From contig JABDLS010000139.1 of the NCBI GenBank assembly GCA_013002885.1, positions 62,001 to 126,000 on the forward strand: DNA of 64,000 nucleotides. Reading direction: 5' to 3'. The position numbers were made by a program, and so were the translations under genes. Position 1 is the first letter of the stretch, and the number at the start of each line of letters is the position of its first letter. This stretch comes from Gemmatimonadota bacterium. Lineage in GTDB: Bacteria; Gemmatimonadota; Gemmatimonadetes; Longimicrobiales; Gaopeijiaceae. Below are positions 25,801 to 34,090 of this stretch, in pieces. The notes under the pieces were generated by a model. It worked only from the letters and a program-made list of their open reading frames with translations, was not told the DNA's origin and ran no database searches.

Positions 25801-26427
25801 CTCCCATCGGGGACCGTCGGTTCGGACCGCCTGCCCCACCTGCGAAACGGCAGCACCGTCCGAGTCGCCGGCTTGGTCACCACTCGCCAGCGCCCTGGTA
25901 CCGCTAAGGGCTATGTCTTTGTCTTGATGGAAGATGAACACGGTCCCATAAACGTGATTGTGAAGCCTGACATCTATCAACGCGACCGGTCGTCCGTGCG
26001 CATGGAACCCTTCCTTGCCGTACGTGGGCGGCTACAGAAAGACGGTGACACGCTCAACGTCATCGCCTACGAGATCGAGGCCCTCAGGGTGCCCGGAGCC
26101 CCCGTTCGCAGGCGTGGCCTCTCGCGCGCCTACCCCGCCTCGGCGACGCGTCGGACTGCCGCCACCGCTGCACCTTCTCATCCAGCCGCCGCGTCTCCGA
26201 GCATCGCGCCTGATCCGACAGTCGCGCGAGAGCCGACCGTCGCGACCGGCTCGTCCGTGACAGCGGTCCGCGAGACCTCGACCTCCGTCGACGATCTCGC
26301 CGTCTTCCACGCCTCACTGCCGAACCCATTGGAGTATTGGGGTGAGCGTGGCGAGAACCAGACGGACCCTTACCAGTACCTCACGGCCTTGCGCCAGAAC
26401 GCCCCCGGCGCCAAGAACTTCGGTTGA
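22864..26427 (+). CDS. dnaE2: Error-prone DNA polymerase DnaE2/ImuC (DNA polymerase III alpha-like)
   Basis: An 1187-residue C-family polymerase. The PHP domain begins at VELHCHSGFSFLDG (6-19). The palm Asp residues are in PDIDLDF (about 413-419) and FIKIDFLALG (about 563-572). The finger and helix-hairpin-helix regions follow, then an OB-fold at about 990-1060 (VRVAGLVTTRQRPGTAKGYVF). Family members carry out translesion synthesis after DNA damage, usually with ImuA and ImuB. Neither is adjacent here. An Ala/Thr/Pro/Val-rich linker of about 50 residues lies before the conserved tail NPLEYWGERG ... GAKNFG. The start is GTG at 22864 with GGAGG 6 bases upstream; no LexA-type box is evident to me. 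Confidence 0.92.
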   Translation: MSIPYVELHCHSGFSFLDGASHPEELILRAVELGYPALALTDHNGLYGSMEFAQAAHRAGIQPITGAEITLRECFPGLENEPACGHHVTLLAETPQGYANLCRLLTEAHMGSERGDPRLPLPSLLELSEGLILLTGCRRSPVAAALESSVAEAEELTHRLVSAFGPGSVFVELQDNAVKGDRARNKGLGRLAGRLGLGVVATGNVHYHRAERHRLQDVLVSIRNRTTLDGAHGARRANRLFHLPEAWEMRHRFQSRPEALTNTLLVAERCAAFDLTQDLGYEFPDFEGSERGAAIENLAAICLAKISELYVDGSTQMRDAEERLHTELCLVDLHGLAGFFLVYRDIMDLAGQVAREIRGDSPRARAGLPAGRGRGSSVSSIICYLIGLSHIDPVKNNLFLGRFLNEALRSVPDIDLDFPRDIREQLILRVYAKYGYEHTGLVCTFPTYRLKSAVREIGKALDLPLGELEKLSKLAEHRSATGLADEIASLPEFKDRADGHLWKLLGELAEDVAGLPRHISQHVGGMIISSRPLVEIVPLEPAAWEGRVLCQWDKDSCEDAGFIKIDFLALGMLSLVEESIDLIAERGTAGEPGETPDLSRIDFDDEVVYDRICSGDTVGIFQIESRAQIQMLRRTRPRNLEDLSVQVAIVRPGPIVGGAVNPYVRRRELLREDPAYEIPYPHPLLEEALGETLGVIIFQDQVLKVCQALADFSDGQAESLRRAMSRKRSKEALAAHWEAFREGAIANGVDETTAREVFAQVTAFSEFGFPKSHAAAFGLLAYQSAWLRHYFPVEFYVALFNNQPMGFYSLDALGRDARRNGIKTLLPDVNCSGVMCTAEESDLRIGLGFVRNWGTEIAERVVEERTTNGPYRSLLDFLRRTPAALKRPAIENMIWVGGFQGFGLTRRELLWQTGLWLGPETDEERSGGREDHAQTELALDDPYADFRFPDLEAHDQMIAEYRMLRFSAELHPLALLQDALPSGTVGSDRLPHLRNGSTVRVAGLVTTRQRPGTAKGYVFVLMEDEHGPINVIVKPDIYQRDRSSVRMEPFLAVRGRLQKDGDTLNVIAYEIEALRVPGAPVRRRGLSRAYPASATRRTAATAAPSHPAAASPSIAPDPTVAREPTVATGSSVTAVRETSTSVDDLAVFHASLPNPLEYWGERGENQTDPYQYLTALRQNAPGAKNFG

Positions 26428-26485
26428 GTACCTCCACCGACGCTCCCCCCTTCAGCCGCATGCCTCGAGCAGCACGGAAGACCCG

Positions 26486-26896
26486 ATGAAGAAGATCACC
26501 CCCCTCATCACCGTAGACGCCATCGAACCGTGCCTTTCGTTCTGGGACGGTCTCGGTTTCGAGGTGACGGCCCAGGTCCCCCATCAGGATGCCCTTGGCT
26601 TCGTCATGCTCACACACGGCGATCTCGTGCTCATGTATCAGTCCGAGGCGAGCGTCCAGGCCGATCTGGGGGAGTCGGGCGCGCCGGAGGGGATGGCTCG
26701 AGAGATGGCACGCTCGACGGTAACGCTCTTCATCGAGGTCGAGGATATCGACGACGTCATCGACGCCATGGAGGGCTACCACGTCCTCGTGCCACGTCGG
26801 CAGACGTTCTACGGGATGGACGAGATCTTCGTCCGGGCACCCTGTGGCACCGTGGTCGGGTTCGCTGCCCGCACCGGAACCGACGGGGGGAACTAG
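26486..26896 (+). CDS. VOC (glyoxalase/bleomycin resistance-like) family protein
   Basis: A 136-residue protein with the beta-alpha-beta-beta-beta pattern of the vicinal oxygen chelate superfamily: ITPLITVDAIEPCLSFWDGLGFEV, FVMLTHGDLVLMYQ, then STVTLFIEVEDIDDVIDAM and EIFVRAPCGTVVGFA. Cytoplasmic; metal ligands and substrate cannot be assigned with confidence. It begins 58 bases after dnaE2 and is convergent with the cyanophycinase-like gene. Confidence 0.85.
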   Translation: MKKITPLITVDAIEPCLSFWDGLGFEVTAQVPHQDALGFVMLTHGDLVLMYQSEASVQADLGESGAPEGMAREMARSTVTLFIEVEDIDDVIDAMEGYHVLVPRRQTFYGMDEIFVRAPCGTVVGFAARTGTDGGN

Positions 26897-26908
26897 ACTC
26901 AGACGACG

Positions 26909-28081
26909 CTAACGCGGCTCGATCTCGAGCCGGAAGGGAGCGGCCCCGAAGCCTGATGGAGCACCCCCGGGACCCTCTGCACCCGTGGAATCGACTACGG
27001 CTGCGAAGCCCCCGCCCTTTTCAATGCGCACGAGGCGTCCGCCGAAGTCCGCGACCATGCCGACGTCCAGCCGCGTAGAGAAGGTGCTCAGCGCCTGAAG
27101 GAAAGCCCACCGCTCGAGGATATCGACCTCCAGAAAGGGCGCGTCCCCGGCGAGCAGGGGTTGTTTGGTGGGGTCGAAGTGGACTTCGAGGGTCTGCAAG
27201 TCGATGCGATCGCCGGCGCCGGCAATGGCCAGGTCGACCGACCCCGCCCTACCGTCTCGACCGTCCACGACAACGATCCCGGAAGTGCCCACGACGACCG
27301 CCTGGACGCCGTCTACGACGAGTGCCGTGTTCTCGTCTATACCGAAGCCCACGCCGATCTCCGGATCCTCGAGGACCGCGACGAGGAGGCGACCGATCCT
27401 GCCGCGGGCAAAGAAGTGCTGGTCAACCACGCCCGTGGGGAAGAAGCCGAGGCCCTCCCTGATACCGACGCCCTCGTCCTCCGATGCGGCGCGAATCCCG
27501 GCGTTGAGCGCCCCGGCGCTGGATCCTCCGGCGATCATCCGAAGGCTCATGATGGCGGCCCCCGCACTCGTGCCGGCCACGACGGCTCCATCCTCGAAGC
27601 GCCGTCGAACCGCTTCGAGGGCAGGCGTCTGCGTGCCCCCGGGCAAGAAGGTGTCCATGATCCGTGACTGCTGCCCACCCGTGAACCAGAAGCCGGAGCA
27701 CTGCGCGAGGGTATTCAACATGTCGGGATCCTGCACCAACGCCGAGTCACCGTCGACGATGAGCACGCCAAGCGCGGCTTCCGCTCCGCCGTAGCGGTTC
27801 AAGATGTCACGAGCCGACGACATGGCTCCCTCCGGGGAGCCGCTGGCGGTTGGGACCACGCAGACGGGACCGTCTCCGTCTCGACCATCCAAAACCGCCT
27901 GCCAGACGGGCTCGTTGTCCGCCTCCAGGGCGCCGCCGACGATGACCAGGCGACCGGGCGATTCGGGCATCCCGCCCGACTCCATCGCTCTGGTCGAAGG
28001 ACCGGAGTCGGAAGAGCAACCAATGAAACTGAACACCGCCCCTGCGACAGCCAAGCTCCGCCGCACGACGCTCCCCCGCAC
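26909..28081 (-). CDS. Cyanophycinase-like lipoprotein (peptidase family S51-type)
   Basis: A 390-residue exported protein with a lipoprotein-like signal ending FIGC (Cys22). The fold is that of cyanophycinase/peptidase E: LVIVGGALE, VCVVPTASGSPEGA, FWFTGGQQSRIMDTF, the nucleophile elbow VVAGTSAGAA (Ser172) and VVDQHFFARGRIGRLL. Family members cleave beta-aspartyl-linked dipeptides from cyanophycin or act as alpha-aspartyl dipeptidases. A C-terminal extension of about 90 residues is less typical. It starts 11 bases after the M1 peptidase gene, so export and co-transcription point to scavenging of external Asp-containing polymers or peptides. Confidence 0.88.
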   Translation of the reverse strand: MRGSVVRRSLAVAGAVFSFIGCSSDSGPSTRAMESGGMPESPGRLVIVGGALEADNEPVWQAVLDGRDGDGPVCVVPTASGSPEGAMSSARDILNRYGGAEAALGVLIVDGDSALVQDPDMLNTLAQCSGFWFTGGQQSRIMDTFLPGGTQTPALEAVRRRFEDGAVVAGTSAGAAIMSLRMIAGGSSAGALNAGIRAASEDEGVGIREGLGFFPTGVVDQHFFARGRIGRLLVAVLEDPEIGVGFGIDENTALVVDGVQAVVVGTSGIVVVDGRDGRAGSVDLAIAGAGDRIDLQTLEVHFDPTKQPLLAGDAPFLEVDILERWAFLQALSTFSTRLDVGMVADFGGRLVRIEKGGGFAAVVDSTGAEGPGGAPSGFGAAPFRLEIEPR

Positions 28082-28092
28082 CCTCTTCTCCC

Positions 28093-30210
28093 TCAGCCCC
28101 TGGGCCAGAAGTTGTTCGTGCGGTCCAGATCCGGCGTCGTCCCCTCCGGGTCGAGCTCGACCCGGGTCACCGAGCCTGCCGACGCCGGCACCTGTATCCG
28201 ATAAACCGTGTTCCCCGCCAGCCAGTGATCGACGGGAATTTCCTCGACGATCGACGACCCCGCCGAGGTGCGGATGCGCACCGTGGACGGGAAGATGGCG
28301 TTACCCCGGTCCCGGATCTCGACGGTGTATCCGCCTCCTGGTATGCGACTCACGTCCCCGACAGCGTGATCCACCGTCCAGACCTCGTAGTAGAACGAGG
28401 TCCAGAACCAGTCCAGATCGTCGCCGTGGAAGCGTTCGAAGGTGTTGAAGAAGTCCCATGGGCTCGGATGCTTGTAGGCCCACTCCGACTGGAACGTCCG
28501 GTACGCCTCGGTCCACGCGTCCTCGCCCATCACGGCCCGGAGTGCCACCATGAGCGTGGCGGGCTTGGGGTAGGAGGCGATGCCGTAGCTAGGTCCCGGC
28601 GGATAATAATCTCCGGGCGTCATCATGCTCGCCTCCTGACGCGCGGCAGCCACTTGCAGATAGGTGCGTGACTCCACCCGATGGTGATTCACCCCCGGCC
28701 AGAGTGCCATCTTGCTCTCGTTCTCCAGGAAGGTGGTCGCACCCTCATCCATCCATGCGTATCGCTTCTCGTTGGTCCCGACGACCATGGGAATCCACAT
28801 GTGAGCGATCTCGTGGGACGTGACGTTGAACAGGTCCGACGGTTCCTGTCCCTCATAGGGACCGATGACCGTCATCATGGGGAACTCCATCCCGCCGCCG
28901 ATGATGTCCGCGCCCTCCACCGACGTCATGTGCGGCCACGGGTATGCGACGCCCGTGTACTCCGAGTGGTGCTCCACGGACTGCTTGCCGTATAGCCACT
29001 GCTCTTCCCACAGCGGCGCCTCGTCTCCCCGCCAGAAGGAGTGGATCATGACGCGACGCTCGCCGCCCTCGTCGGACGGACCGCTCATCCTGGGTCGGGC
29101 GCTCGTGTTCTCTTCGTCGTCTTCGTCACCGTCGTCATTTCCGTCGGTAGCGACCGTGTCCCGGGGCGGATCAACGACCAGCGCCGACGTCGCGGACCAC
29201 CGTTGGGCGTCAGACGTCGTCCACGCGAAGTCTCGAACGTCGTCGGCGACGAAGGTGTAGGTGAGCCAGCCGTCACTGCCGTCGGCGGTCACCGTGCCCG
29301 CACCCCTGGACGCGTCGTCGGCGATGACCACACGTTGATCCGATGTCGCCGCCTCCGCGAGGCGATCGAGGGTTATGGCCGAAAAGACGCTTTCGGGATT
29401 CTGGAGCTCCCCGGTGGCCATCACGGTCCATCCCGTGGGGACGGTGATATCGACCTCGTAGCTCCCGAAGTGGTCGTAGAATTCCGCGTTGCCCAGGTAT
29501 TGGTCGGCGTTCCAGCCCCTCAGATCGTCGAAGACCGCCATCTTCGGAAACCAGTAGGCGACGAAGTAGACCTCCCGGTCCGAGTGTCCCATCCGGCCTG
29601 CGCCGTCCTGCGGCAGCGTGACCTCCCACTCGATGTCGAGTTGGAGCGTATCACCCGGTTCGAGGCGGATGTCGGGCCGCACCTGCATGAGCGTGCCCTG
29701 GATCTCGTATCCGGGGCCTTCGGCTACCGGCCGCTCAGTGAGTTCCTCCCCGTCGGCGGCGAGGCTCGTGATGGTCACCCCCCCCGTGATCTCCGCGGGC
29801 TCGTACCGAGGTGAGCCCTCCTTGTGGAGGTTCTGATGGAGGTGCACCCACACCGATGCCAGGTTCGCCGGGGCGACGTGACTGTAGAGGATGGTCGCGG
29901 AGCCCTGGAGGCGCCCCGTCTCAGGATCGAGGCGAGCCGTCATGTCGTAGTCGGCGGAATTCTGCCAATACGAGTGCCCGGGGCTTCCGTCCTCGCTTCG
30001 CCATCCCCGCTCCACCGACCGCTCGAAGTCGGTTGGCGGCGTCACGGCGGCCGGGATGGCGCGGACAATGCGCTCTCGCTGCTGCCCATCGATAGCCGGA
30101 TCCTGTGCGGCGACGTGGGTGGCAGAGACCGCGAATACGGCCAGCGATACAGCGGCGGCCGTAGAAATCACGGCGAGCAGACGACGGGCTGCGACTCGGT
30201 TGTGCTTCAT
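28093..30210 (-). CDS. Secreted M1 family zinc metallopeptidase
   Basis: A 705-residue protein with signal peptide (cut near SATHVAAQ). The N-terminal beta-sandwich typical of M1 (about 55-230) precedes the catalytic thermolysin-like domain. HEIAHMW (near residue 465) and the downstream Glu in YAWMDEGATTFLE supply the zinc ligands, and GGGMEFPMM about 35 residues earlier corresponds to the GXMEN exopeptidase motif. An acidic insert (DGNDDGDEDDEEN) breaks the region before it. It probably acts as an aminopeptidase on external peptides. It lies 12 bases after the MBL gene and 11 before the cyanophycinase-like gene in one minus-strand run. Confidence 0.92.
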   Translation of the reverse strand: MKHNRVAARRLLAVISTAAAVSLAVFAVSATHVAAQDPAIDGQQRERIVRAIPAAVTPPTDFERSVERGWRSEDGSPGHSYWQNSADYDMTARLDPETGRLQGSATILYSHVAPANLASVWVHLHQNLHKEGSPRYEPAEITGGVTITSLAADGEELTERPVAEGPGYEIQGTLMQVRPDIRLEPGDTLQLDIEWEVTLPQDGAGRMGHSDREVYFVAYWFPKMAVFDDLRGWNADQYLGNAEFYDHFGSYEVDITVPTGWTVMATGELQNPESVFSAITLDRLAEAATSDQRVVIADDASRGAGTVTADGSDGWLTYTFVADDVRDFAWTTSDAQRWSATSALVVDPPRDTVATDGNDDGDEDDEENTSARPRMSGPSDEGGERRVMIHSFWRGDEAPLWEEQWLYGKQSVEHHSEYTGVAYPWPHMTSVEGADIIGGGMEFPMMTVIGPYEGQEPSDLFNVTSHEIAHMWIPMVVGTNEKRYAWMDEGATTFLENESKMALWPGVNHHRVESRTYLQVAAARQEASMMTPGDYYPPGPSYGIASYPKPATLMVALRAVMGEDAWTEAYRTFQSEWAYKHPSPWDFFNTFERFHGDDLDWFWTSFYYEVWTVDHAVGDVSRIPGGGYTVEIRDRGNAIFPSTVRIRTSAGSSIVEEIPVDHWLAGNTVYRIQVPASAGSVTRVELDPEGTTPDLDRTNNFWPRG

Positions 30211-30222
30211 CGGTTCATCCCC

Positions 30223-31107
30223 TCAGGGATTGCGTTTCACATAGAAAGCCACCCCGGCCCAGTCGGTCTGAGCCGGGAACATGTCGAAGTAGCGGTTCAC
30301 CCGCTCCTCTCCCATGAACGGGGCGAGCTCTTCACGCACCTGGCGTTCGAACCGCTCCGCATCCTCCACCTCGGTCCCGCTGTCGACGGCAACCCTCACC
30401 CGAGCTTCCAGAGCCTCGAGCCGCTCCTTCAGTTGGACCCGACGCTCGTCCACGTCGGAGTAGAAACCGAAATGGGTAGCGCCAAACCGCTCCGGGCCGA
30501 TGCGCCCGATAGCATCGAGAGTCCGTGCCCAGTCCGGCAGATTCACCGCCGGCGGAGGCGTCGGGGGATGCTGCGGCCCGCCGGCAAGCGCGATCCCCAT
30601 GGAATCCCCGGCGAACAACGTCCCGTCTTCCTCGTCCAGATACGCCACGTGGTGCGAGATGTGTCCCGGGCTGTGGATCGGCCGAAGGCCAGCCACAACC
30701 CACGCCTCCCCCGGCCGCCAGCTTCGAATCCGATCTGCGGCCACCGGCTTCACTTCCCCCCACAGACGATCGTGCAACTCCCCGAACGTTCTCCGCGTGC
30801 TGGATACGAGGCGCTCGGGATCCACCATATGGGACGCGCCATCCTCGTGAACATGCACAGTGGCGCTTGGGAAGTGTTCGACGAGGTGTCCGGTGGCACC
30901 GGCATGGTCCAGATGGATGTGTGTCAGGAGGATGTGGCGAAGGTCGGCGGCGCCGACCCCCTGCCCCCTCAACTCGCTGAGCAACCGGTCCAGGGTGGTG
31001 CACGGTCCGGGGTCGATGATGGCCGGCTCGATACCATCGACCAGGTAGCAGGCGATGGCTCCTTCGAGGTCGAGGTGCCGGAGATCGATGCAGGTGTGGT
31101 TCTTCAA
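30223..31107 (-). CDS. MBL-fold metallo-hydrolase
   Basis: A metallo-beta-lactamase-fold hydrolase of about 294 residues. Metal motifs are LLTHIHLDHAG (HxHxDH), HSPGHISHH, LFAGDSMG and GATHFGF. The C-terminal helical region (ERRVQLKERLEALEARVRVAVD) is charged. It resembles glyoxalase II-like hydrolases in general shape; substrate unknown. The start is uncertain: no ATG or GTG lies near the domain, so TTG at 31107 is proposed; the frame stays open much further upstream but crosses the citrate synthase gene. It lies just downstream of the predicted citrate synthase terminator. Confidence 0.82.
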   Translation of the reverse strand: MKNHTCIDLRHLDLEGAIACYLVDGIEPAIIDPGPCTTLDRLLSELRGQGVGAADLRHILLTHIHLDHAGATGHLVEHFPSATVHVHEDGASHMVDPERLVSSTRRTFGELHDRLWGEVKPVAADRIRSWRPGEAWVVAGLRPIHSPGHISHHVAYLDEEDGTLFAGDSMGIALAGGPQHPPTPPPAVNLPDWARTLDAIGRIGPERFGATHFGFYSDVDERRVQLKERLEALEARVRVAVDSGTEVEDAERFERQVREELAPFMGEERVNRYFDMFPAQTDWAGVAFYVKRNP

Positions 31108-31120
31108 GAGGCGCTCGCAG

Positions 31121-31154
31121 AAACGCGAAAGGGGCGCCCTTCTCGGACGCCCCC
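31121..31154 (-). terminator. Intrinsic terminator after citrate synthase
   Basis: On the minus strand GGGGCGTCC, loop GAGAA, GGGCGCCCC forms a 9-bp stem with one G-T wobble (31153-31131), followed by TTTCGCGTTT. It sits 33 bases after the citrate synthase stop and just before the MBL gene, so it may separate, or partly attenuate, the two. Confidence 0.6.
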
Positions 31155-31186
31155 TCCCAGTTCGATGCCGCCGATGGGAGCCGCGC

Positions 31187-32497
31187 TCAGCCGCGGTTCT
31201 CCATGGGAACGAAATCTCGTTCGTCGGGGCCGACGTAGACCTGACGGGGGCGGGCGATCTTCTGCTCGTCGTCCTCCAGAAGCTCCTGCCACTGGGCGAG
31301 CCATCCGACGGTACGCGGGATGGCGAAAAGAACCGGGAACATCTCCACGGGGAAGCCCATGGCCTGATAGATGATGCCCGAGTAGAAATCGACGTTGGGG
31401 TAGAGATTCCGCTCGACGAAGAAGTCCTCGTTGAGAGCGATCTTCTCCAGCTCCAACGCGATGTCGAGAAGCGGGTTGCGGCCCGTGACCTCGAACACCT
31501 CGTCAGCGGTTCGCTTGATGATCTGCGCACGCGGATCGTAGGCCTTGTACACCCGGTGACCGAAGCCCATGAGGCGCTCCTCACGGTTCTTCACCCCTTC
31601 CATGAAGTCGGGGATGTTGTCCACCGACCCGATGCGCTTGAGCATCCGGAGCACAGCCTCGTTCGCCCCGCCATGGAGCGGCCCATAGAGGGCGCCCATC
31701 GCACCGGCAAGCGCGGAGTACGGATCGGCGTCAGCAGAGCCGATGACGCGCATCGTCGTCGTCGAGCAGTTCTGTTCGTGGTCGGCGTGCAGAATGAAGA
31801 GCACGTCCAGCGCCCGTTCCAGCACGGGACTCGGGGTGTAGTCCCGGGTGCCGATGCGGAAGAGCATGTTGAGGAAGTTGGCCGAGTAGGAGAGCTCGTT
31901 CTCCGGGTAGACGTACGGGAGGCCGCGGTGATGGCGGTAGGCGTACGCTGCGAGCGTCGGCATCTTGGCGATGAGCCGTATGATCTGCTCCCAGCGGGCC
32001 TGGGGATTGTGGACGTCCTTCGCCTCGGGATAGAAGGTCGAGAGGGCGGCTACTCCACTGATGCACATCCCCATGGCGTGGGCGTCGTATCGGAAGCCCT
32101 CCATGAGGTCGATGATGTTCTCGTGCACGTAGGTGTGGTAGGTGACTTCGTGCACGAAGTCGTCGAGCTCGCTCTGCGAGGGCAGCTCGCCCTTCAGGAG
32201 CAGGTAGGCCACCTCCAGATGGGTGCTGCGCTCGGCGAGCTGGTCGATGGGATAGCCGCGGTAGCGCAGAATGCCTTTCGCCCCATCGATGTAGGTCACC
32301 GTACTGCGCGTCGAGGCGGTGTTCTTATAGGCCGGGTCGTAGGCCATCATCCCGAAGTCGTCGTCGCCTACTTTGATCTGGCGCAGATCCATGGCACGGA
32401 TCACGTCGCCTTCGAGGATGTCCACTTCGTAGTCGCGACCGGTGCGGTTGTCGCGGATGGAGAGGGTGTTCTTTCCCGAGCTCCCGTTCTCTGCCAT
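31187..32497 (-). CDS. gltA: Citrate synthase
   Basis: A 436-residue type-II-length citrate synthase that condenses acetyl-CoA and oxaloacetate to citrate, the entry of the TCA cycle. Conserved blocks include GILRYRGYPI, YRHHRGLPYVYP, ADHEQNCSTTTMR (substrate His), YGPLHGGANEAV (catalytic His), GFGHRVYKAYDPRA and PNVDFYSGI with the catalytic Asp. The ATG at 32497 is preceded by a GGAGAG-type site. An AT-rich element TTGATATACT lies 64-73 bases upstream and could be part of its promoter. Aconitase, the next enzyme, is encoded in this window at 43.7-46.5 kb. Confidence 0.96.
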   Translation of the reverse strand: MAENGSSGKNTLSIRDNRTGRDYEVDILEGDVIRAMDLRQIKVGDDDFGMMAYDPAYKNTASTRSTVTYIDGAKGILRYRGYPIDQLAERSTHLEVAYLLLKGELPSQSELDDFVHEVTYHTYVHENIIDLMEGFRYDAHAMGMCISGVAALSTFYPEAKDVHNPQARWEQIIRLIAKMPTLAAYAYRHHRGLPYVYPENELSYSANFLNMLFRIGTRDYTPSPVLERALDVLFILHADHEQNCSTTTMRVIGSADADPYSALAGAMGALYGPLHGGANEAVLRMLKRIGSVDNIPDFMEGVKNREERLMGFGHRVYKAYDPRAQIIKRTADEVFEVTGRNPLLDIALELEKIALNEDFFVERNLYPNVDFYSGIIYQAMGFPVEMFPVLFAIPRTVGWLAQWQELLEDDEQKIARPRQVYVGPDERDFVPMENRG

Positions 32498-32742
32498 GGT
32501 CTCTCCGTTGATGACCGTCGTCGGCGGGGACGGTCGGCGTCATTCCCTCTAGAGCCAATAAGTATATCAACGCTTGGGCGGCGTCCCAAGCGGGGGCCGG
32601 GTGGTCATCCAGGTACCCGCCGCGTACTGTGGCACAGCTGCCGTGAACGCGATGAAGGAGGTGGAAGGCCATGGGCGAGGGCGCAGCGCCGAGGGGAAGA
32701 TCAGGCCGGTCGTCGCAGACCGACGGGACCAGGAGCCATCGC

Positions 32743-33786
32743 ATGAGTCGACCCAGGTGGACGACACACCTCCTCCTTGTCGGGGGCCTGGCGGTGGTCG
32801 AGTGCGCGTCCGTGGAGGCTCAGTCGTTTCCCGTCTCATCCGCGCTCCGATCGGAGTCCCGTCAGTTCGACTTCTGGGTGGGCGGATGGTCGGTGAACCT
32901 TCGGGTGCGTCAGCCCGATATGACGTGGAGCGACGAACACAGCGCCCACGCTCGGATCTACCCGATACTCAGCGGAAAGGCCGTCCTGGAGCTGTGGAGC
33001 GAGGACCAGGTCGACGGCATCAAGGGGTACTCTCTGCGCTACTTCGACACGGCTCGGGACGAGTGGATACTCTGGCTCAACTGGCCCGGAGAGAACAGGT
33101 CGGGATCGTCCAGCCTTTCGGGCTCGTTCAGGCATGGCCGGGGTGAGTTCTTCGCCTCATCCGCGGGCCAGGACGGGACCGAGACCACATCCCGCTACAC
33201 CTTCTCCGACATCACGCCCCGGTCATTGAGATGGGACGACGCCTTTTCCACCGATGGGGGTGAGACCTGGCGCCATTCGTGGATCATGGAGTTCACGCGG
33301 ACGACCGAGCGGGTCTCGTTACCACCCGATGGTGGGGCGGCCCACACCTATCACGATGGCGAGCGCTGCGACGCGCCGGAGTTTCGACGTTACGAGTTCC
33401 TGGCCGGGCGGAAGGACGGTCAGGTCGTCGCCGGGGGCGAAGGGCCAGTGACCATAACAGGCTACCGGGTTCTGGACGGGTGCGCCGTCTTGACCTTCGC
33501 GGGGCCCGGCAGTGACCCGGCGACCGCCTGGGGCTTCTCCCACCTGACCTTCAACACCTACGCACAGCGGTACGAACTCACGACGCTGACGTCGCAGCGG
33601 GACACGCCGGCTCGAATATTCTACAGCCGCGACGCCTCCGACATGGTGCTCTACGAGAGTGGACCGGGTGATGCTCCGCGGGACCGGTTTCGGATCGAGG
33701 AGGACGATGACGGCAGCGTCCTCTGGATCCACGAAACACCGGTGGGTGACGAGTGGGTACCGGTATGGGGAGGTCGCGTACGGTAG
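32743..33786 (+). CDS. Secreted DUF1579-like protein
   Basis: A 347-residue protein with a signal peptide (LLLVGGLAVVECASVEAQ). The mature N-terminus has QFDFWVGGWSVN, the hallmark of the lipocalin-like DUF1579 group, and the pattern partly repeats in the second half (EFRRYEFLAGRKDGQ), so it may be two beta-barrel domains in tandem. No catalytic residues seen. ATG at 32743 has AGGAG 8 bases upstream. It is divergent from citrate synthase. Confidence 0.72.
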   Translation: MSRPRWTTHLLLVGGLAVVECASVEAQSFPVSSALRSESRQFDFWVGGWSVNLRVRQPDMTWSDEHSAHARIYPILSGKAVLELWSEDQVDGIKGYSLRYFDTARDEWILWLNWPGENRSGSSSLSGSFRHGRGEFFASSAGQDGTETTSRYTFSDITPRSLRWDDAFSTDGGETWRHSWIMEFTRTTERVSLPPDGGAAHTYHDGERCDAPEFRRYEFLAGRKDGQVVAGGEGPVTITGYRVLDGCAVLTFAGPGSDPATAWGFSHLTFNTYAQRYELTTLTSQRDTPARIFYSRDASDMVLYESGPGDAPRDRFRIEEDDDGSVLWIHETPVGDEWVPVWGGRVR

Positions 33787-33871
33787 GGAAGCGCCGCTCG
33801 CTCGTGTGTGCCGCTCGGTTGGAATCCTCCGTTCGCCCCCTCCTTGAGCGGCAGGGGCCGCGAAACTCGAA

Positions 33872-33954
33872 TGCCGGGGGCGGGAGTCGAACCCGCACAT
33901 CCCGAGGGATAGCGGCTTTTGAGGCCGCCGCGTCTACCGTTCCGCCACCCCGGC
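33872..33954 (-). tRNA. tRNA-Leu (anticodon CAA)
   Basis: The minus strand folds as an 83-base tRNA: acceptor GCCGGGG/CCCCGGC with discriminator A, anticodon stem GCGGC/GCCGC around loop CTCAAAA giving anticodon CAA, a long variable arm (ATCCC-TCG-GGGAT-like) typical of class II tRNAs, and T-arm GCGGG-TTCGACT-CCCGC. The 3' CCA is not encoded (the next bases are TTC). It reads UUG codons. Confidence 0.95.
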
Positions 33955-33992
33955 ATGGCCCGTCGACGCCGATTCCGCGTCAGGCCAGCGGT

Positions 33993-33998
33993 ATTTTA
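33993..33998 (-). promoter_or_regulatory. Possible -10 element of the tRNA-Leu gene
   Basis: TAAAAT on the minus strand lies 38 bases upstream of the tRNA 5' end in otherwise GC-rich DNA. No convincing -35 element is seen at the right distance, so this is a weak call. Confidence 0.3.
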
Positions 33999-34090
33999 CC
34001 ATGGGGCCGGGGCGGCGTACATGGACGTCGGCATCCGCACTTCTCCCCGGGTCTCGCCTGGTAGACGACGGACCGCGTCGGACACGCCGG

